DNA from: Bacteroidota bacterium
GTDB taxonomy: Bacteria > Bacteroidota > Bacteroidia > UKL13-3
Assembly: GCA_947464275.1 (NCBI GenBank)
Contig: CANHVU010000021.1
Coordinates: forward strand, 1-58,813
Length of the DNA: 58,813 nucleotides
Direction: 5' to 3'
Below, piece after piece: positions 35,998-44,649 of this stretch. The notes beneath the pieces are model-generated. The model had not been told where the DNA came from. It saw only the letters and a program-made list of their open reading frames with translations, and made no database searches. The translations under genes were made by a program, and so were the position numbers. Position 1 is the stretch's first letter. Every line of letters begins with the position of its first letter.

Positions 35998-36425
35998 TGA
36001 ATAATGTTATCATAAAAACCATTGATTCGGCTAGCGAAATGATTGCTCAATATGAGCTAATTAGCCAACTTAGTCCAAATGTAACTTTAAGTGATTACAA
36101 ACTCATGATTAACGATATGGTTAAACTAAACTACCAACAAGCTGTTTCTTATATAAACGAAAAACCTGTTGGCGTTTGTGGCTTTTGGATTAATACCAAA
36201 ATTTATTCAGGTAAATATATTGAACTTGATAATGTAATAATTGACCAGAATTTTAGGAATAAAAATATTGGTCAATTATTGTGCGATTATGTGCTTGAAA
36301 TTGCAAAGCAAAATAATTGTAAAACAGCCATGCTTGATGCTTACCTAGAAAACACCCAAGCCCATACTTTTTACGAAAGAATTGGTTTCAAAAAAAAGGG
36401 GTTTCATTTTATAAAACCCCTTTAA
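35997..36425 (+). CDS. GNAT family N-acetyltransferase
   Basis: A 142-residue GCN5-related acetyltransferase using acetyl-CoA. The core motif A is in DNVIIDQNFRNKNIGQLLCDYVLEIA, and the C-terminal AHTFYERIGFKKKGFHF strand-helix pattern is typical. The acceptor substrate is unknown. Translation is coupled to aroQ through a 1-nt overlap. A terminator hairpin (36395-36423) is embedded in its last codons, and the stop is in the descending arm. Confidence 0.88.
   Translation: MNNVIIKTIDSASEMIAQYELISQLSPNVTLSDYKLMINDMVKLNYQQAVSYINEKPVGVCGFWINTKIYSGKYIELDNVIIDQNFRNKNIGQLLCDYVLEIAKQNNCKTAMLDAYLENTQAHTFYERIGFKKKGFHFIKPL
36395..36423. terminator. Terminator embedded in the GNAT 3' end
   Basis: AAAGGGGTTT (36395-36404) and AAACCCCTTT (36414-36423) form a perfect 10-bp stem. 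The stem is inside the coding sequence and its right arm runs to the first base of the stop codon. It is also positioned to end the convergent M13 peptidase gene at 36445. Confidence 0.78.
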
Positions 36426-36444
36426 CAAATATTTTAATTTTTAA

Positions 36445-38457
36445 CTACCAAATATTTACACGCAGACTATCAGTTAAATACATCTTATCAGTTGGCTTAA
36501 TATTCCAAACTTCATAAAATGAAGGCACGCTTTGAAACACGCCATTTACCCTGTATTTAGCAGGAGAATGAACATCCGTCATTAATCTGTTTCTTAGTTG
36601 TTCTGAGCGTTGATGGCCTAACCAACCCAACGCATAACCCATAAAGAAACGTTGCGCAGGAGTATATCCATTAATTGTTTTATTTTGTTTGTAACAATCG
36701 GTTTTAATAAAAGCATCCCAAGCTAAAACAGCACCACCTAAATCTGCAATATTTTCGCCTAAAGTAGCTTCACCGTTAATATGTAAATTATCAATAGGAT
36801 TAAACTGATTGAATTGATTAATCATTTTTTGGGTACGCTCAGTAAACTTTTTACCATCATCGACCGACCACCAATTGGTTAAATTTCCAATTTTATCAAA
36901 TTTACGTCCTTCATCGTCAAAACCATGAGTAATCTCGTGGCCAATGGTTGTTGCACCTGCGTAACCATAAACCACAGCATCATCCACTTCTTCATCCTTA
37001 AATCCTGGAATGGCAAAAATAGCTGCAGGCAATACAATTTCATTTAAGCTAGGATTGTAATAAGCGTTGTAAGTTTGCGGAGTCATATCCCAAGTTTCTT
37101 TATCAACTGGTTTTCCAATTTTATTCATTTCATAGTTATGCCACCATTGGCTGGTTCTTAACATGTTTTGAGCATAACCATCATCCTCAATAACTAAAGT
37201 ACTCAAATCTTTCCATTTATCAGGATAACCAACTTTTTTATTGATAGCAGCTAATTTATCAATGGCCTTTACTTTGGTTTCTGAACTCATCCATTCAAGG
37301 TTTTTTATTCTATTTTCAAGCGAAACTTTAATGGCATCAACCAAATCAGAGTATCGTTTTTTAGCTTTGATATTAAAATATTCTTTTACATAAAGTTGGC
37401 CCAAAAGCTCGCCCATTACATCTTCTTCTTCGGCTAAAACCCTTTTCCAGCGTGGCTTTTGTTCGCTTGCGCCACTAAATACTTTATTAAACTCAAAACT
37501 TGCATTTACAAAACTACTAGGTAAATAATCGGCCATATCGCTTACTAAATTAAAAGTTAGAATGGCTTTAATAGTTGGTAAATTTTGAGGTGTGAAAATT
37601 TTATCGAACGATTGATAGTATTCAGGCTGACCCAATATTACAGAATCAATATTTTTAGCATTTATTTTATTTACAAACGCCTTTAAGTCAATATTTTTTG
37701 AGTATTTAGCAAATTGACTTACACTCATTTTATAGTAATTTTTTTCCGAATCGCGGGTAGCAGCAAGGGTTCTATGTGTTTTGGCTATTTGAGTTTCTAA
37801 AGCCAAAATTTTTGATGCATCGCCTGAGTAATTAATCAATTTAAATAATTGATTGATGTAATTAACATAAGCTGTTCTTATTTTTTCGTTTTCTTTATCT
37901 GCGTTTAAATAATATTCACGCTCAGGTAAATTAAGGCCTGCTTGCCAAAATTTTAGTAATACTAAGCTACTGTTTTTATCATCTTGCCCTACATAACTGC
38001 CAATAAATTGATTGATTCCATTTTTGTTTAACAAAGCCATGCAATTAACCAAATCAGTATTTGTTTTGATGGCGTTAATTGAATCTAGTAGCGGTTTAAT
38101 GGATTCAATACCTGATTTTTCAATGGCTACTGTATCCATTGCGGTACGCCAGAAACTTCCAATTTTTTGAGAAACACTCCCCTTTTCAGCTTTTTCCTTA
38201 GCTGCATCTTCGTTTATTTTTCTTAAACGTTCATAGTTTTCTTTGTAAACTAAATTACCTATTCCCCAACCACTTTCTTCGGCAGGAATTGGATTATTTT
38301 TAATCCACAAACCGTTAGCAAATGCAAAAAAATCATCTTGCGGACGAATAGATGTATCTGCATTAGAAGCTACTGCATCTTTATTGTTTTCAATTTTAGT
38401 TTCATTACCACAAGCAAAAATGCCAAGCAATGCAGCTAAATGTAAATATTTTTTCAT
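36445..38457 (-). CDS. M13 family metallopeptidase (neprilysin-like) lipoprotein
   Basis: A 670-residue zinc endopeptidase. A lipoprotein signal (MKKYLHLAALLGIFAC, Cys16) places it on the periplasmic side or the outer membrane. The N-terminal helical M13_N domain is followed by the catalytic domain with HEITH at 507-511, the downstream ENIADLGG zinc-ligand motif and the C-terminal NGVFQSVPSFYEVW substrate block (NxxF-like). It probably degrades peptides in the envelope. It is monocistronic. A 12-bp palindrome CCTAAATTTAGG at 38465-38476 lies directly before the start codon. Confidence 0.95.
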   Translation of the reverse strand: MKKYLHLAALLGIFACGNETKIENNKDAVASNADTSIRPQDDFFAFANGLWIKNNPIPAEESGWGIGNLVYKENYERLRKINEDAAKEKAEKGSVSQKIGSFWRTAMDTVAIEKSGIESIKPLLDSINAIKTNTDLVNCMALLNKNGINQFIGSYVGQDDKNSSLVLLKFWQAGLNLPEREYYLNADKENEKIRTAYVNYINQLFKLINYSGDASKILALETQIAKTHRTLAATRDSEKNYYKMSVSQFAKYSKNIDLKAFVNKINAKNIDSVILGQPEYYQSFDKIFTPQNLPTIKAILTFNLVSDMADYLPSSFVNASFEFNKVFSGASEQKPRWKRVLAEEEDVMGELLGQLYVKEYFNIKAKKRYSDLVDAIKVSLENRIKNLEWMSSETKVKAIDKLAAINKKVGYPDKWKDLSTLVIEDDGYAQNMLRTSQWWHNYEMNKIGKPVDKETWDMTPQTYNAYYNPSLNEIVLPAAIFAIPGFKDEEVDDAVVYGYAGATTIGHEITHGFDDEGRKFDKIGNLTNWWSVDDGKKFTERTQKMINQFNQFNPIDNLHINGEATLGENIADLGGAVLAWDAFIKTDCYKQNKTINGYTPAQRFFMGYALGWLGHQRSEQLRNRLMTDVHSPAKYRVNGVFQSVPSFYEVWNIKPTDKMYLTDSLRVNIW

Positions 38458-38464
38458 GAATCAA

Positions 38465-38476
38465 CCTAAATTTAGG
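38465..38476. promoter_or_regulatory. Short palindrome before the M13 peptidase start
   Basis: CCTAAATTTAGG is a perfect 12-bp palindrome ending 8 nt before the ATG at 38457. It could be an operator or a leader hairpin; palindromes this short also arise by chance. Confidence 0.25.
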
Positions 38477-38523
38477 CTGCTAAAATACAGTATTAGTAGT
38501 TATTTAAAATACCACTTAAATAA

Positions 38524-38997
38524 TTAATGGACTATTTTATTTGCACAACAACTACTAGCAAAAGCATCAGGTTTGGCTTTAAATTTAAAACCCATCCCAA
38601 GTATGTAACCCATTGCTTCGCTTAAAGCCGAATTTGACTTAAATTGAGGGTTAGTATTGATATCGGCATGCACTTCCATATCCACATCGTAAAGTTCTAA
38701 CAATGGGCAAATTTCATAAGCTATAGCAATAGAGCGAGAAACTTCGTTTAACATACGTTCTTTAATACCAAGAACTTGTTTGTTTTTTTCAGAACTAACT
38801 AACATAAAACCTCCACGTTCTTCCCTTACAAATACTATTACAGTAGCAAATTCAGTTATGTTATGATTAACCTGACTATCGGTACCAATACAAACTTTGA
38901 GTTTATTGCCAGCTTCAGTTTCTGCCACAATAATGCGTTCTACTTCCTCTAGAATAGGAAGTTTAATTTTCTCACCATTTAATTTGCGCCATTCCAT
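38524..38997 (-). CDS. YkuK family ribonuclease H-like protein
   Basis: A 157-residue protein of the YkuK (DUF458) family, which has an RNase H-like fold predicted from distant similarity. Seen marks are IGTDSQVNHN with a conserved Asp and a second acidic VDMEVHADINTNPQFKS strand, plus a late Asp, as in RNase H-type active sites. Enzyme activity has not been shown to my knowledge. It has no signal peptide. Upstream of the M13 gene on the same strand with a 66-nt gap; cotranscription is possible. Confidence 0.85.
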   Translation of the reverse strand: MEWRKLNGEKIKLPILEEVERIIVAETEAGNKLKVCIGTDSQVNHNITEFATVIVFVREERGGFMLVSSEKNKQVLGIKERMLNEVSRSIAIAYEICPLLELYDVDMEVHADINTNPQFKSNSALSEAMGYILGMGFKFKAKPDAFASSCCANKIVH

Positions 38998-39077
38998 AAT
39001 TAATAATGTTTAACAAATAAACTAAAAAAACCACATAATTGTTTCGTTAAACAATACAATAACAATAAGTTAATGTA

Positions 39078-40319
39078 CTATTTAGTATTAGGAATATATT
39101 CGTAAACTACCTGAAATGGTGTTTTAGAAAATTCAGAAGAAATTTGACCTATTAACAAATTTTCTGATTGAGGTGTAGGATCACAAATAGAGTAATTACG
39201 GCCATTATGCACAATTGGGTTTCCCTCTGGCTTATCAAATTGAACTGCTATGGTAATATGCGTTGGGTACAAAACTGCTATCATTGGTAAATTGTAAATT
39301 TCTTTTACCAAATAAAAAAATAAAGCCGCTCTGTCATCGCAATCGCTGTGTTCAAAAAGTAGGGTCTGTTCAGGACTTAAACGCTTTTCTTTACCAAAAT
39401 TAGTTTGGTCATTTTCGTATAAAAATGCATAACGGGTAAAGTTCATCAAATAGTCAATACCTTCTTTTTGGTTCAATGTTTTTATGTTTTCACTTAAAAA
39501 TGGAATCAATGAACTGTATGTTTCGTTACTTAACGGAATATTGAAATACGACTCAAAATCAACAACTGGATAATTTTTAAAAATTTGTTGAACCTGGTTA
39601 TTTAATTTAACATTAAACTGATATGTTTTTTGCTTGTACTCAAAACTAATTTGTTTTTCAGAATAAGTATTCGGAGCAAAATTAGGTAATTGTGTTACCT
39701 TGTATGAGAACGAATTAACGCCTTCAGCTATATTGATATTTACTAGTTTTAAATGTTCTTTTTCAAAATTTATTTTACCAAAATCGTGGTAATTTAAACA
39801 AACATATTGATTTCCTTTTTGCATAAAAAAAGGAATATCATACACGTTTTCGTCTGATTTAACATAGAGTAATAAAGATTTATTACCGGTAACTAACTTA
39901 GCATCGTAACCCGATTTATTTAATAAATACCATTTAAAAACAGAATAACCATTATAGTTATTGGTCTTAGCACATAAACTATTGGCAGCTTTGCGCACTA
40001 ATTGGTAGTAAATCCAATCATTCAAGTTTTTGTTTGTTTTATAAGCCAACAATTGAGTTACTATTTGAATATTTTCAGGAGTGTTAATTTGATTATAAAA
40101 TTCCGATATAGATTCATGGTCAATGCCAACCGTTTTATTAGAAACCTTTACCCTATTGGTATTGAATAAAACTGAATCACCATAAAATTCAAAACCAAAT
40201 ACATTTTCCTTTAACTGAGCTTTTGTTGCCTTTGGCAATAAAAGACTGCTAATTAAGAGAATCGATATGTAAACAAGGTTTTTCAATTTTATTTGCGCTA
40301 TAATCACAAATGTAAACAT
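39078..40319 (-). CDS. Exported transglutaminase-like protein, 413 aa
   Basis: A signal segment occupies about residues 12-35 (ending TKAQ). The C-terminal third has a plausible transglutaminase-fold triad: Cys327 in HSDCDDRAA, His354 in PTHITIAV and Asp380 in YSICDPT. The N-terminal 250 residues are beta-rich and unassigned. Such exported transglutaminase-like proteins act as proteases or cross-linkers or are inactive; the role here is unknown. The triad spacing (27 and 26 residues) fits the family. No lipobox is present. It is transcribed alone. Confidence 0.78.
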   Translation of the reverse strand: MFTFVIIAQIKLKNLVYISILLISSLLLPKATKAQLKENVFGFEFYGDSVLFNTNRVKVSNKTVGIDHESISEFYNQINTPENIQIVTQLLAYKTNKNLNDWIYYQLVRKAANSLCAKTNNYNGYSVFKWYLLNKSGYDAKLVTGNKSLLLYVKSDENVYDIPFFMQKGNQYVCLNYHDFGKINFEKEHLKLVNINIAEGVNSFSYKVTQLPNFAPNTYSEKQISFEYKQKTYQFNVKLNNQVQQIFKNYPVVDFESYFNIPLSNETYSSLIPFLSENIKTLNQKEGIDYLMNFTRYAFLYENDQTNFGKEKRLSPEQTLLFEHSDCDDRAALFFYLVKEIYNLPMIAVLYPTHITIAVQFDKPEGNPIVHNGRNYSICDPTPQSENLLIGQISSEFSKTPFQVVYEYIPNTK

Positions 40320-40517
40320 AATTTAACATTTACATAACATTTAATGAAATTATTTTACAGTTAAAGCAAGACAAGTACATTAAAAATGTAATTTGTATGG
40401 TTAAAAGTATCAAAACTAATAGATAAACCATGTAATATTTAACGTTCAGCCTTTGCTGGCTTCCTCTCCTCCAACAAAAAAGTATTTTTATTTGAATACA
40501 ATTTAATTTTGTAACGC

Positions 40518-41048
40518 ATGAACCATCATACAATGCTCTTTTTTACATCTACCATTTTGTATTGGCAAAATTTGTTATCGTTTAACGAAACCAAACAAAT
40601 AGTTATTGATTCGCTTCAATTTTTAGTAAAAAACAACAAAATAAAACTTTATAGTTATGTCATTATGCCTAATCATATTCATTTATTAATTGAAGTATTG
40701 AACCCTCAATCCAAAAACGAAAATTTTCAACATAGTTTATTGAGTTATACCGCACACCAATTTAAAAAGTATTTAAAAGCCAATAATTACAATGAGCTGA
40801 AAAAGAATGAAGTAAATGATTCTGATAGAACATATCAATTTTGGGAGAGAAACCCATTGAGTATGGAAATTTATTCAAGAGAAGTAGCAGAACAAAAATT
40901 AAGGTATATTCATAATAATCCTTATCAAGAAAAATGGAACTTGGCTACCAATAATGGTAAGTACAAATTTTCATCGGAAGAATTTAATAATACCAATCAT
41001 GACGAAAAGAATATACCAACCCATTACTTAGATTATTTTGAAAAATAG
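40518..41048 (+). CDS. REP-associated tyrosine transposase (RAYT, Y1/IS200-like)
   Basis: A 176-residue Y1 transposase-like nuclease of the RAYT type, domesticated single-copy enzymes thought to move REP palindromes rather than themselves. The metal-binding HxH is His53-His55 in VIMPNHIHLL. The candidate catalytic Tyr is in SYTAHQFKKYL, and the C-terminal LRYIHNNP and YKFSSEEF blocks are typical of Bacteroidota members. No terminal inverted repeats or target-site duplication were found, so it is not an intact insertion sequence. REP-like palindromes occur elsewhere in the window at 22510 and 44532. Confidence 0.88.
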   Translation: MNHHTMLFFTSTILYWQNLLSFNETKQIVIDSLQFLVKNNKIKLYSYVIMPNHIHLLIEVLNPQSKNENFQHSLLSYTAHQFKKYLKANNYNELKKNEVNDSDRTYQFWERNPLSMEIYSREVAEQKLRYIHNNPYQEKWNLATNNGKYKFSSEEFNNTNHDEKNIPTHYLDYFEK

Positions 41049-41110
41049 ATTATGGTTTTTAACAAATAGACTTATTATTTTTTTATACATTTGCTTACTA
41101 AGTTTAAAAT

Positions 41111-42493
41111 ATGAAATATAAACAGATAATTATTCTGCAAATTGTGATTGGATTGTTTGGCGTTTCAAACATTAATGGACAATCAAATAAAGAGCGAAAA
41201 AATTATTATGTCGAAGTAAAGGAAAATATTAGTTTCCCTGTTGGGTTCGATAAAGCCAAAGCTGAAGAAATTATTTCGAATACTGCACTTGAAAAGGCAG
41301 AATATTTTGAAAACGGACGTTTGGTAAACGATGAATTTCTACAAAAATATGTAAACCAAATTGCAGCTAGGTTGTCATTTAATGACAAATCTTTGTCGGA
41401 TAAAGCAAAGGTATATGTAATAAGAAACCTTTCAGCTAATGCAATCTCATTTTTAGATGGGAGTATTTTTATTAATCAAGGGTTGTTTTTAAATATTACC
41501 AATGAAGCTGAGTTAGCTTTTATTATTGCTCACGAGTTAGCACATATAAAAAAACAACATGCTTTAAAAGAAATTACTAGAGATAAAGAGGTAATCAAAC
41601 AGGAGATAAATGTAGAAAACAAAGTGGGTAGAATGTATCGCTATTTATCGCATTCTAAAGAAAATGAATATGAGGCAGATGGATTTGCTTTAAATACGAT
41701 AATTCAAGCAAATTATGATCCATCCAAAGCTATACATGCTCTTTCAACACTTGATGATACCTTATTTTTTCAAATGCCCTTAAGTGTAATATTGTTTAAT
41801 ATGTTAAGTAATGATATTTCTGTATTTGATAGTTTGCCTTTAAAGAAAAAATTAAAAACAAATAAAAATAATTACATGACAAATGATGTGGATTTTTTAG
41901 AAGACAATCCGGATGATTTTTCAACACACCCTGATGTAGATAAACGTATTTTATCACTTATAGAGCAAATAAAAATATATGAAAAAAGTCTTTCCGCTCA
42001 AGTAAATCAAATAAAAACACAAGATGATTTCGATATGCTAAAAAAAAATATTAATACAGAGCTTATAAATAGTGCAATTGACCAATTTGAATATCATACT
42101 GCATTTTATTTTTGTTTGAAGCAACTTGAATCAGCACAACAAATAGAAAACAATGCAATTGCACTTAAATGTCTTTATTTTATTGCACTAGCAAAACAAA
42201 ATAATTATGATGAACAAATGCTCAGCAAAACATCCATAATTAAAAGCACTGACATTATTCAATTAAACAATATGTTTTTAAAATATAATACTGATAAATT
42301 TAAAAATTTAATTTATGGGTATGCCAGTAATCTTTATGAAAAAAATAAACAAAATGAAGATATTCATTTTTATTATGCATTGGTCAATGAATTATATCTT
42401 GGTAAACAAACATCTAAAATTATTTTCCAAAATCTTCAAAACAAGTTTCCATCAGGAAAATATTCATCATTTATAAAAACTAAACTAAACTGA
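41111..42493 (+). CDS. M48 family metalloprotease, exported
   Basis: A 460-residue protein with a signal peptide (about 1-23, ending INGQ) and an M48 peptidase domain (about 65-210). The zinc motif HELAH is at 141-145 and the third ligand is in SKENEYEADGFAL. The C-terminal 200 residues are helical and TPR-like, as in BepA/YfgC-type envelope quality-control proteases. It heads a four-gene run with two lipoproteins and a barrel protein (2 nt to the next gene), which suggests a shared outer-membrane role such as assembly or proteolysis of surface proteins. Confidence 0.9.
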   Translation: MKYKQIIILQIVIGLFGVSNINGQSNKERKNYYVEVKENISFPVGFDKAKAEEIISNTALEKAEYFENGRLVNDEFLQKYVNQIAARLSFNDKSLSDKAKVYVIRNLSANAISFLDGSIFINQGLFLNITNEAELAFIIAHELAHIKKQHALKEITRDKEVIKQEINVENKVGRMYRYLSHSKENEYEADGFALNTIIQANYDPSKAIHALSTLDDTLFFQMPLSVILFNMLSNDISVFDSLPLKKKLKTNKNNYMTNDVDFLEDNPDDFSTHPDVDKRILSLIEQIKIYEKSLSAQVNQIKTQDDFDMLKKNINTELINSAIDQFEYHTAFYFCLKQLESAQQIENNAIALKCLYFIALAKQNNYDEQMLSKTSIIKSTDIIQLNNMFLKYNTDKFKNLIYGYASNLYEKNKQNEDIHFYYALVNELYLGKQTSKIIFQNLQNKFPSGKYSSFIKTKLN

Positions 42494-42494
42494 A

Positions 42495-43229
42495 ATGTAT
42501 CATCGCTTTAATATCCTATCTTTATTGGTACTCTTTTTAAGTAGTTGTTCATATTCAATTAAATCAATAGTAGAAAAATCTGAGTCATTGGTTGGTGAAT
42601 CAAAGAAAATAAACCAACAACCAATCTTTTATTTAGAACCCGAAATTGATTTATTCAATATATCAAGTACTTATACCAATAACTATTTATTAACAGAACA
42701 AATAAATAATACTTTAAATATTGAAATAAAGAGAAGTGCTAAACATTATAAAATAAAGATATTGCAACCTAATATGTTTAATTTTAGCAATTTAACCAAT
42801 ATAGAAAAAACTAAATATTTATCTTTAAAGAGAAGGATCCTAGTTGCAAATCGGATTCAAGATAACCCACTTAATTACATAGAGCGTAAAACCGATAAAC
42901 CTTTTGTCCAGCAAGTTTTTACCACTGACCCATTTATAGGATATGATTACGCAGATTTGGCTAAAACTTTAGGCACAGAAATGGTTGGAATAATTGGTGT
43001 GTATTCTTTTGATATAAAAAATAAAGACAAAACACTTATTCAAGATATTTATTCAAAATATGGTTTTAAAAATAAATGCTTCATCCAATACCATTACATT
43101 GTTAATTTAATTACAGGCAATATTATTTATACGGAGTTTCGTTTAGTAGATAAAAAACTTACTCCGACTTATTTGTACACAACTATTTATGATAGTTTTT
43201 ATTTGTTAAAGAAAAATTTAAAGCAATGA
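42495..43229 (+). CDS. Lipoprotein of unknown function, 244 aa
   Basis: Lipoprotein signal with the lipobox LSSC (Cys18) in the first 20 residues. The mature part is mixed alpha/beta with many Asn, Lys and Ile, and includes a central FIGYDYADLAKTLGTEMVGIIGVYSFD segment. No family was recognised. It starts 1 nt after the M48 protease stop and overlaps the next gene by 4 nt (ATGA), so translation is coupled across the operon. Confidence 0.75.
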   Translation: MYHRFNILSLLVLFLSSCSYSIKSIVEKSESLVGESKKINQQPIFYLEPEIDLFNISSTYTNNYLLTEQINNTLNIEIKRSAKHYKIKILQPNMFNFSNLTNIEKTKYLSLKRRILVANRIQDNPLNYIERKTDKPFVQQVFTTDPFIGYDYADLAKTLGTEMVGIIGVYSFDIKNKDKTLIQDIYSKYGFKNKCFIQYHYIVNLITGNIIYTEFRLVDKKLTPTYLYTTIYDSFYLLKKNLKQ

Positions 43230-43948
43230 AAAAAACAATTTTAATAATTTTATTGGGAAGTATTATTTCATTTCTCCAAGCACAAAATAATGGATTTGGT
43301 GGAAAATATTGCTTATTGAAATCAAATGCCATTAATGGCACTTATGGTTTTTTTAACAATATACAGACTGAATTTCTTTTCCATAGGGATTATACACTTA
43401 GTATTGGTTACGATTTTTTTTCAACAAATGTGAAACAATCTTATATTTCTGCCGAAATGATTAAAAGAGTTAATGCAGGAATTGTAATGGCAAATAAAGC
43501 AAACGTTTCTTACACAGGAATTAATATAGAATTGAGGAGGTACTTTAATGAAATTCCTGCTCCTAATGGTTTTTATGTTTTGGCTTCTTATAAGAATGGA
43601 AATCTTGATATTGAAAAAGGAAGTTACACATCCGATTTATTTGATAATTTTGAACCCAATTACACAATTACATACTCTTTATCTGGAATTGGAGTAAATA
43701 GTTTTGGTGCTGGTGCTGGTTATCAAAAAGCAATAAACAAATGGTTATTTATAGGAGGAAATATATCATTTGATTATACATTTTATGGTGATGTTATTGA
43801 AGGGGTTCCTTCTAAGTCTTTTTCCGGTGTGGCAAAAAATTTTGGTCCTAATATTTTACCAATTAATTTATTGTACAATCAAAAAGAACCATTTAAAAAA
43901 AGTTATGGCTTTTCGGGTGTATTTCAAATAGGGTTATTATTATTTTAG
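43226..43948 (+). CDS. Predicted outer-membrane beta-barrel protein, 240 aa
   Basis: Signal peptide at about 1-19 (ending LQAQ). The mature part consists of amphipathic strands (TEFLFHRDYTLSIGYDFF, GINIELRRYFNE, GFYVLASYKNGNL, FGAGAGYQKAINKWLFIGGNISFDYTF) and a C-terminal GFSGVFQIGLLLF strand, typical of an 8-10 strand barrel (DUF3575-like). It is translationally coupled to the lipoprotein before it. It is likely a partner in the same envelope complex. Confidence 0.75.
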   Translation: MKKTILIILLGSIISFLQAQNNGFGGKYCLLKSNAINGTYGFFNNIQTEFLFHRDYTLSIGYDFFSTNVKQSYISAEMIKRVNAGIVMANKANVSYTGINIELRRYFNEIPAPNGFYVLASYKNGNLDIEKGSYTSDLFDNFEPNYTITYSLSGIGVNSFGAGAGYQKAINKWLFIGGNISFDYTFYGDVIEGVPSKSFSGVAKNFGPNILPINLLYNQKEPFKKSYGFSGVFQIGLLLF

Positions 43949-43966
43949 ATTTTTAAATTAAACAAT

Positions 43967-44422
43967 ATGAAAAATAAATTTCTAATCATTTTAATCACTT
44001 TGTCAGTATTTTCTTGTAAAAAAGAACAAGTTTACTCAGATAGTTTAGGCAACATAATAAATGTTGAAACCCAAAAAAATGACATACGTTATAAAATACA
44101 AGGCACTTATGCATTGAATTGTTTTTTTAGTTTTCTTGGGGAGAATGGTAGCTATGATGCAAAAATTAGTATGTCTCCAAATAAAGATAAATATGTTATT
44201 TCACCACTCAGATTATCAAAAAATGCTGGTACAATGTCCGAAGGTGATTTTGTTATTTCAATTAATTCGCAAGGTTTAATATCCTTTAATAATATTAATA
44301 ATTTCATTGATTACACTGCTAATGGTTCAGGTACAATTAATACTGTTTCAAAAGAGATTCAATTCAATTTAATCACAACAGATCAACGCTATAAATGTAA
44401 TTGCACAGGAAAGAAAAAATAA
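43967..44422 (+). CDS. Lipoprotein of unknown function, 151 aa
   Basis: Lipoprotein signal MKNKFLIILITLSVFSC with Cys17. The mature part is about 130 residues of beta-rich sequence (IQGTYALNCFFSFLGENGSYDAKISMS, GEFVISINSQG-like strand pattern, TANGSGTINTVSKEIQFNLI), resembling an antiparallel sandwich or lipocalin-like fold. Last gene of the M48-led operon, 18 nt after the barrel gene. No named family was recognised. Confidence 0.75.
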   Translation: MKNKFLIILITLSVFSCKKEQVYSDSLGNIINVETQKNDIRYKIQGTYALNCFFSFLGENGSYDAKISMSPNKDKYVISPLRLSKNAGTMSEGDFVISINSQGLISFNNINNFIDYTANGSGTINTVSKEIQFNLITTDQRYKCNCTGKKK

Positions 44423-44531
44423 TTATTTGTTTATTTGTCCTAAAAAAATATCCTTTATGATACTAAAGCCCAACTATTCTTAGTCTTATATCTATTCAGC
44501 TATAGTAAGGATTTACACTAGCATCAGGTTA

Positions 44532-44552
44532 GACAGGTTTTAAAAACCTGTC
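44532..44552. repeat. REP-like palindrome
   Basis: GACAGGTTTT and AAAACCTGTC are perfect 10-bp arms around a single A. The palindrome is followed by ACGTCTTAATT, also present after the palindrome at 22510-22529, and then by a second small inverted repeat TTGGA...TCCAA (44562-44580). It lies in the spacer between the M48 operon and the P-type ATPase gene. Confidence 0.6.
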
Positions 44553-44649
44553 ACGTCTTAATTGGAGAACAAGTTTCCAACCGTAACTTCTATTCATTTT
44601 ATAGTTTTCTGTGTAACATGAGCCATTTTAAAAAAGCTTATAATTGAAG

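Noticed and set aside
40330-40533. A 67-codon minus-strand frame overlapping the RAYT start
   Set aside because: No signal, family or composition support. It overlaps the well-supported RAYT N terminus and is most likely a chance frame in AT-rich sequence.
40518-41048. An intact IS200-type insertion sequence
   Set aside because: No terminal hairpins, no accessory tnpB and no target-site features were found around the gene, so RAYT is the better call.
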